From: Litomosoides sigmodontis
Lineage: Eukaryota; Nematoda; Chromadorea; Rhabditida; Onchocercidae
Assembly: GCA_963070105.1 (NCBI GenBank)
Contig: OY718804.1
Location: 8,725,817-8,789,816, forward strand
Direction of reading: 5' to 3'
Length of the DNA: 64,000 nucleotides
Both the position numbers and the translations under genes were made by a program. Of this stretch, positions 57,874 through 64,000 are shown one piece after another. The notes beneath the pieces were generated by a model that ran no database searches, was not told the DNA's origin, and saw only the letters and a program-made list of their open reading frames with translations. Every line of letters begins with the position of its first letter. Position 1 is the first letter of the stretch.

Positions 57874-60800
57874 ATGTATCGACTCCCTATTAATAACAAC
57901 TATCATCCAGTGTTTCATATGTTAACAAAACTGGTACATTCCACTTGAGAGACATCTCATTCATTCATTGGAAAACCAATAAAAAACTTCCGAAACAATT
58001 AATGATGAGACTCTCCCCCTCCCCTCACTCCCTTTCTTTTCATCATCACCAGAAGCATGCACAGAAAAATATGTGGAAGACTAGTGCAAAACGAAAAAAA
58101 AGAAGACAAACTATCAAATGGTGCATGACTCATCAAGAAGTGCGATCCCTGTTCCCACTGCCGTTCCAATAGTTCTTCCATCGATTGTGGAAAAGCTACC
58201 GAGGGCTGCGATACAGGGCAAAGCGATGTAGCTGCAGCTGCACCAGATGTTGATGGAACTGATGACGTTACATGAGTTCGATCTATCGCTACAACCGCCG
58301 CACTAAAGAAAAAATTACAAATGTGTGAAACGGAAACTAATGCAATTATTTAAAAAAACTGCCATTTTCTCAACAGTTTCTGTGTGCATCTGAAAAGCCT
58401 GCGAAGATGTTTACTGAAGCAAACACAAAACTGGTTGGCATGCACTGCCATTTCATATGTGTAAAAAATGTTAAATAGTAAAATTAGAAATACATTACTC
58501 AGATGTTTGCATTATTGCAGAGATTCCTATAATGCATTGCTAGTTTTTCTAATTAAATTCTGCATTTCAATAATGCCCCAAAAACGAGGCGCACTCACCC
58601 AGCATCCGGGCTTACTACCGCTTTTGGTTGTGTCCTAATAAGTGGCACACCAACGAGTGTTGACGCTGCTGTTGTTAACGGTTGTTGCTGTTGCGCTGAT
58701 GCCGAAGAACAGGTCACTGCGGTACACTGAGCTGAAAAAAGAATCGCACCTGTGCAAGCTTTGGTAGCTTATTTTTCCAAGCGAGGAAATAATACATTCG
58801 CCCATGTTTTCAGTCTAAAATAAACTAATGGCGAAAACCTACCTGCTGAAGTACTAGCCGAAACTGAACAAATCGTAATCTCATGATCATTAGAAGTTGA
58901 AGGAACCGTTGAATGAGTTGTTGCAGTATTTGTCATATTACTATCACGTTCATTTAATCGCTCTCGTTGAAAATCGGAGACCGTTTCCTTAACAGGAAGA
59001 AATTCAAGAAATTATGGAACTATAAATGAATGAAAATAACTAGTGCCAAAAGGACCAAAAATTACAATATCATATGTCTAGGAAACACATCACACATCAA
59101 CGTGCAATTTCACTTCAGAATGAATGAAATCACCTTCGGAATGAAAAAATGAAATGAATGAAATCAGAATGAAATCACCCATCAGAACGAATGAAAGCAA
59201 CCCAGATGGAGCATAAAAAAACAATAGATGAAAATCAAAATGCTTTGAAACACTTGCAAATTACCGAGATCAAAGGTCCAACCGATTCAAGCAATGCTTT
59301 CATGGATTTACACGCTTTGTTATTACGCGGTCGCTTCGGTTTCTCCATTCCATCAGCTGCTTTTCTTTTTGCTAAAAAATATGAAGTTTCAATATGTTTC
59401 TACAGAAAAATAACCATTTAGAACTAGAGATTGAAAATAGATGCCTTTAAAATCATGGATCAACTGAGATGTAAAATATACTTAGTTCTCAATATTTTAC
59501 CGACGACACCACTTTCACATCGACATAACAAGTGAACTGATCATTTTTGCATGTTTCAATAATATCAGTAAAAAAAAGGATAACGACGAATTCAATTTCC
59601 CATTCTCATTCAACACTGTCTCAACAAAATTAATGCTTCAAATGTTTATTAAACTAATGAAGTTATCCAAATGATTTTCCTGTCTAACCAAAATATATAC
59701 CAGTTTTACTTCCGACACTTGCAACTGAACCATTATCCGTAGGCACATAATTCGTACGAGATTGCAGCTTGATTTCTAGTTGAGATATTAAACTGCCATT
59801 GTTCAAATCTTTTTCTTCTGTCATGCCACTTGATAATTCGTTCTAAAGGAAGAGTTTCAAGTCAGTTTGAAAGCTTTAAATGTCAGATTTTTATCCAAGC
59901 CATTCACAAAAAACGCCTACTTTTTGCGCCGACACACCAAAAAGTGTAACGCTTGCAGGAAAAGGGATAGTTGCATTCGAAGAACTTGGTAATTCGTAAA
60001 CTGACTGGTCTTTCTTAATTGAAGCTGCTGAAGCAACCGGAGGAGGTGTACTGTGAGTTGTTGAGGACCTACAACAATAACAAGCTTCAAATTCATTGGA
60101 ACATGTGTAAACTATTTAATTACGATAAAAACTATTCATGTTAAGCCAGTAAAAGCAACCCCCATCAATAAGTTATGGCATCACACCCATCAATAAGCAT
60201 TTAGAATTCTTGCAATGTCACAAAGTGAATAAAGATATTAGTAGTGAGAATAATATTACCTTCCACTTGATGTTGGTGGACTACAAGCATCATCACGCAT
60301 TGAATGGATTGCTAGTGATTGAGACATTACTGCATTTAACATAGCTCTATCAACTGTTGGAGGTGGCAATGAAGTCCTGAACGGATGTTATAGTGAAAAA
60401 GACATGCAATTGAAGATGGAAGAAATGAATGTAGGAAGAGCTTGAGATGCAAATAATTACTCTTACTCGATCTATAAAGAGAACAATACGCCAACCGGTA
60501 TAAGGGATCTACGAGCATTGTAGGTGCTTCAGTTCGTAAATTGGATGAAAATGACGCTGCACTTCCGCTGGATGATGTGGCTGTTGTCAACTTGACATTG
60601 CCGTAACTACTACTAATTGCCGGTGGTGTATTCTGCAGCAGTTCCTGCAAACAAAGCACGGATAAAAACGCCTTGGCTTAAAGCCACAACAATTTGCTTT
60701 ATGCGAAAATCCCCACTGTCTCTATTAGTGTTCTCCCATCACTCTGACTCTCTTTACTACTGTCGCAAACACTAAAAAAAAAATCCTCACTGCCCGGCAA

Positions 60801-61194
60801 CAACATATTACAATATTAAACAAGGAAGATACCGCAATTTAATCTCTACCGAACGATACCGGATACCTCTGACAACCAAGATCACCCCAAGCAAAAATTT
60901 GACGTCTTATCATCCTCCTTCCAGAAACATTTCAATATCACTTTACTTGTGTCAAAAAAATCAATCTTTTGTTCTATTAGCTTCAGGAAAATGACTTACG
61001 GATGTATTAAAATGAGGCGAGCTGGTAGAAGACGTTTGACCACTGTTATCACCACTGCAGATATTCCTAATGCCTAATTTTGGTGTTACTGCACGTTGGA
61101 CAACACCACCGCCTCCTCCACTTCCTGACGAACACGATGATTCAGCTCGGTGTCGATATGGTGGTATAATTTTTATTAACGGATCGCTAATCTG
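55952..61194 (-). CDS. zfp-1: AF10/AF17 (ZFP-1) homologue, C-terminal part; 5' PHD exons not in window
   Basis: AF10-family proteins read histone H3 through an N-terminal PHD/extended-PHD module and recruit DOT1L through an octapeptide-leucine zipper; C. elegans ZFP-1 works with DOT-1.1. Minus-strand exons lie near 61194-61003, 60655-60480, 60378-60260, 60068-59930, 59842-59700, 59370-59265, 58990-58845, 58733-58605, 58303-58130, 57750-57588, 57353-56840, 56563-56256 and 56126-55952 (stop). The defining block is ELLERQWEQGSHFLM near 58160, next to VAQLLSCLHELKMENVRLEE and a run of leucine heptads near 57740, matching AF10 LLERQWEQGQQFLM and its zipper. A basic segment (KRKAADGMEKPKRPRNNK) could be a nuclear signal. 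The rest is Ser/Thr/Pro-rich with a Gln run near 57150 and Ala runs near 56960 and 56370. The first visible exon opens at an acceptor without ATG, so upstream exons must exist. Confidence 0.88.
57818..57868. repeat. (AT)n microsatellite in AF10-like intron
   Basis: About 25 AT units in the intron between the octapeptide-motif exon and the leucine-zipper exon. Confidence 0.95.
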
Positions 61195-61755
61195 CAAAAT
61201 AACGAATACGAGTGAAGCATATTATTAATTCCAAGCTTAAAACTTCAAATCTGCATAATACTTCATTAATAAGTCCATTCCTTGAAAAATTTGGAAATGT
61301 ATGGTGTTTCTATTCCAAGTTATCCAATTCACAAACACAACTGTGAATAACTTCATGCATTTTCCCTTTTGCATTAGTGAGTATTTCGAGACTGAAATTG
61401 TACGGGAAGAAAAGAACATATCTAGAGTGAGCAATGCACACGCTCATTTCGGTAAGATAGAGTAATAACTTACAGCTAGATCCTAGTCAGCCATATCTCA
61501 AACAACATAATCCTACAGAAGGTGTCACTGCATGAAATAAATGTCATGAATTGAATCACATTTAAATGTCAAAATAGAAAAGGCACGATAAGTAATGATG
61601 AAAAAAGTTAAAAACATCAATCACAATAAACATACACGAAAAATAAGGCATAAATTTGAGAAAATTCGAAAAGCAAGAAACAGATGAGTAACCGGACACA
61701 GATCTAAAGCTTATTGATTGTGTAAATGCAATACCATTACATCTAGTTATGCTTT

Positions 61756-62049
61756 ATGGACGCAGCTGCTTATGATATGACGAATACGAGCAGCAGGAGA
61801 ACGATGAATATTCACTCACTCGATTTATTTTCACATAGTAAATTTCAGCATACCATCATTCCTCCCTTTGTCATATCAACCGTAGTTGTCGATTATCGAC
61901 AAAAGCAACTTGCTAGCGTTGATCATCATTACGACGCACATGTACAAAATGTACAAAAGAGCATTTTAAATGTAATGGATAGGTTGGACACGGTGAGAAG
62001 ACTGACGAACGACTATATTTTTTCATCAAACGTTTGCAACAAGATTTAG
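61756..62049 (+). CDS. Unassigned 97-residue ORF, possible small gene
   Basis: Single open frame from ATG to TAG on the strand opposite the AF10-like gene. The C-terminal half (segments HHYDAHVQNVQKSILNVMDR and LDTVRRLTNDYIF) reads as an amphipathic helix with balanced composition, unlike the low-complexity ORFs nearby. The other frames of the same DNA contain stops. A weak acceptor (ACATCTAG) lies 12 bases upstream of the ATG. I recognise no family. It could be a nested gene in an AF10-like intron or a chance ORF; an internal TTTCAG also allows splicing. Confidence 0.3.
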   Translation: MDAAAYDMTNTSSRRTMNIHSLDLFSHSKFQHTIIPPFVISTVVVDYRQKQLASVDHHYDAHVQNVQKSILNVMDRLDTVRRLTNDYIFSSNVCNKI

Positions 62050-62693
62050 TGTCTAGAACTGCTACTATCGCTCCCATTTAGACGATAAACAGTTATGCAA
62101 ATAATCCTACACTAATCATTAGCAGTAAGATACAGCAAAAAAAATTTCCAAAATACGTCAAGGCGATAGTTTGACTTCGTTGCATCCCAACACTTCAAGA
62201 TATCTGGCACAAGTCAAAAGAAGCGTCTGAAATCGGTGGAAAACATGAGTGTTTAGCTAATAGTATAACAATATAAGTAGGCCAAATTCAAAGAACGCTT
62301 AAGATTAGAATTCGAACGGCGATGAGAAATGAAACAACAAAATTCCACAACTGAATAATTTTTGTTTTGCGAACTAAACTGTTCAACAAATAAGAGGTTA
62401 TACGGAGAGCAAAAAAGATCTCTTCTCCAAAAGGATACACTATGTGGAATGGAGCGTGAAAAGAAGGCCAAAATTATTCAAGCGTTATTAATTACAGTTA
62501 TTGATGCAATGCACAACTATTCGATCAGTCAGTTATCGTGCTAAGTGTAAGGTACGTATCGAACAATCATCACTGATGTATTAAAACTGTCGAATTTATC
62601 ATTAACCATATATGTTTCCCGTCACTGTTTCAATTTTTACAAAGTTTATTACTTTAATATTAGATATAACAGTGAGGTTTTTCGTTGAAGAAA

Positions 62694-62730
62694 AGAGAGA
62701 AAAAGCGAGAGAGAGAGAGAGAGAGAGGGG
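62694..62730 (+). repeat. (GA)n tract
   Basis: Nearly pure GAGAGA run on the plus strand (CT on minus) in the upstream part of the AF10-like gene. Confidence 0.9.
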
Positions 62731-63450
62731 GAAAAAGATCGATGGCAATATGTGGAAGGAGAAGAATTCCCTGACGCAGCAGTAAAATGCAATCAAAAAG
62801 AGAAAACTGTTTACTAAGAGATGGAACACGGCAAAAGTGAAGCACCGATGCGTCACTGCAGGACGTATTTTTTTTGTTCCTACCGAAAGGCGATGATGAC
62901 CATACACGCTCCACAACAACAACAACAACCACAATAGCAACGAATGTCAGTTGAAAAAAATGATAGGAAGGGATTAATTGAGCTTTGCGCTTTTTTGGCA
63001 ATGTTGCACAGTCCAAGTACCAAATGTATCACAGAGTTATGCTTCCACTCACCCACTACGGCTCGCTTCTCTAGCAAAATCACCTGAAATCAGAGCCACA
63101 GAGGGAAGAGTATAATGATGAAGGGAACTGTCTTTGTCCCATCCCACCGCAATCAACCATCACTTCACAAAAGCCTAATTAGTAAAAAAAGAGTCTGCTC
63201 GTAAAGGGGCAGACAGACGGTGGCGATGAGGAAGGAAGAAAGCGAGAGAGTTTCAGATACAAAATGTTTTGATGTGCCGTGTGCCGTGACATTCACGGGC
63301 ACACATAACAGTAATCTCATAATGTAGCAAAGCGCGGTCAGAAAGGACCATTCGAAATGTGTGCATATTAATAACAGATAGATAGGTAGCATAAAATATG
63401 AATGAATAACGCATACATGCCATCATCACGTCTCCCTCCTTCATCCTTCT

Positions 63451-63480
63451 ACAGCGGCAGCAGCAGCAGCAGCAGCAGTA
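63451..63480 (+). repeat. (CAG)n tract
   Basis: A CAG trinucleotide run of about eight units with interruptions. It lies in a plus-strand Ser/Gln-rich ORF (63402-63611) that I do not consider a gene. Confidence 0.85.
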
Positions 63481-64000
63481 GCAGCCAGCAATCCAGGCCT
63501 CGTCGACATCGACAATTCCTCCTCCTCTCTTCCCTCCTCGCCGATCTTCAGCGTGCTCTCTCCTCCTCCCAAGTCACCCTCACTTTCACTCTCACTCCCT
63601 CCATCAGTTAGACCGGATAAATGAACTACTTACTGAACCAAACGCAACCAAAATCGACCAATCGACCGATGCAAAGTGGCTCCCTCTCCCTCTTCCTCTC
63701 TCTCTCTCTCTCTCGCAAAGAACCTTTAATATAACAAACACGTCTACTACTTATTGTCCATCTATCTATGCTATATTATATTTCTACGCCACCGCTTGCT
63801 CTTCAAACCCCATCAAACTGTGTGGAGATGATGATGGTGATGATGACATCCAAATCGATGCTCCTTCAGTGCACGCACACCTGCTGCTACGTCTCCTATG
63901 CTTCCACCCCGCACACGTAACGTGCCTCTCAATTATTTTTATATGAATCAAAGCAGCGATTACATCTTCTTCTTCCTTTCTTTTCCGTTTCACTTTCCAC

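Larger units (their letters stand above)
61195..64000. other. Upstream intron or promoter region of the AF10-like gene
   Basis: About 2.8 kb up to the right edge. A 31-base minus-strand segment at about 63046-63076 is flanked by GATTTCAG and GTGAGT and could be a small exon, but its phases do not join directly to the exon at 61194. Low-complexity tracts: a GA run near 62694-62730, a CAG/CAA-rich run near 62910-62935 and 63451-63480, and a CT run near 63696-63714. A plus-strand ORF is entered separately. No PHD-finger coding sequence was found, so it should lie beyond base 64000. Confidence 0.5.

Noticed and set aside
59130..59200. Repeated GAATGAAATCA words upstream of the plus-strand ORF 59191-59421
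   Set aside because: Short imperfect repeats within an AF10-like intron. The ORF overlaps a real minus-strand exon (KRKAADGMEKPKRPRNN) and is its shadow.
63402..63611. Ser/Gln-rich plus-strand ORF with a CAG run
   Set aside because: Produced by trinucleotide and CT-rich low-complexity sequence; no supporting features.

Overview
The window looks like nuclear DNA of a parasitic nematode, most likely a filarial or other clade III worm. It is about 70% AT, its genes are split into many short exons by introns of about 100-1000 bases, and TTTCAG-type acceptors sit a few bases upstream of most start codons, as expected where mRNAs receive a trans-spliced leader. The proteins are animal-type and closest in style to nematode versions. 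The species call is inference; no rRNA, tRNA, spliced-leader RNA, CRISPR array or intact transposon was seen.

Left part (1-16 kb): the first coding exon of a 26S proteasome ATPase (Rpt6 type, minus strand) runs off the left edge. It is head-to-head with a complete 17-exon TAO kinase (KIN-18 type, plus strand). A 9.3 kb stretch without a convincing gene follows.

Middle (16-43 kb): a 12-exon JADE-family PHD-finger protein (minus) is divergent from a small membrane-anchored ZP-domain, cuticlin-like protein (plus). Then come three minus-strand genes in head-to-tail order: nucleoporin Nup54 (npp-1), a DDX51/Dbp6-like DEAD-box helicase and metaxin-2. They may form a trans-spliced operon. An 8-exon GALK2-type sugar kinase (plus) is divergent from Nup54.

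Right part (45-64 kb): a very divergent 14-3-3-like gene (minus), a dephospho-CoA kinase with a C-terminal membrane segment (minus), and the C-terminal two thirds of an AF10/AF17 (ZFP-1) homologue (minus). The PHD-finger exons of the last should lie beyond the right edge.

Most are housekeeping genes: proteolysis, signalling, chromatin reading, nuclear pore, ribosome assembly, mitochondrial outer membrane, sugar and CoA metabolism. The points most worth a second look are the degenerate 14-3-3 gene, the ZP gene whose signal peptide is written in a 55-base tandem duplication read in two frames, the ACGT-rich promoter of the JADE gene, the possible three-gene operon, and a few unassigned small ORFs. 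Exon borders were placed by eye from GT/AG sites, reading phase and remembered family sequences; no search was run.
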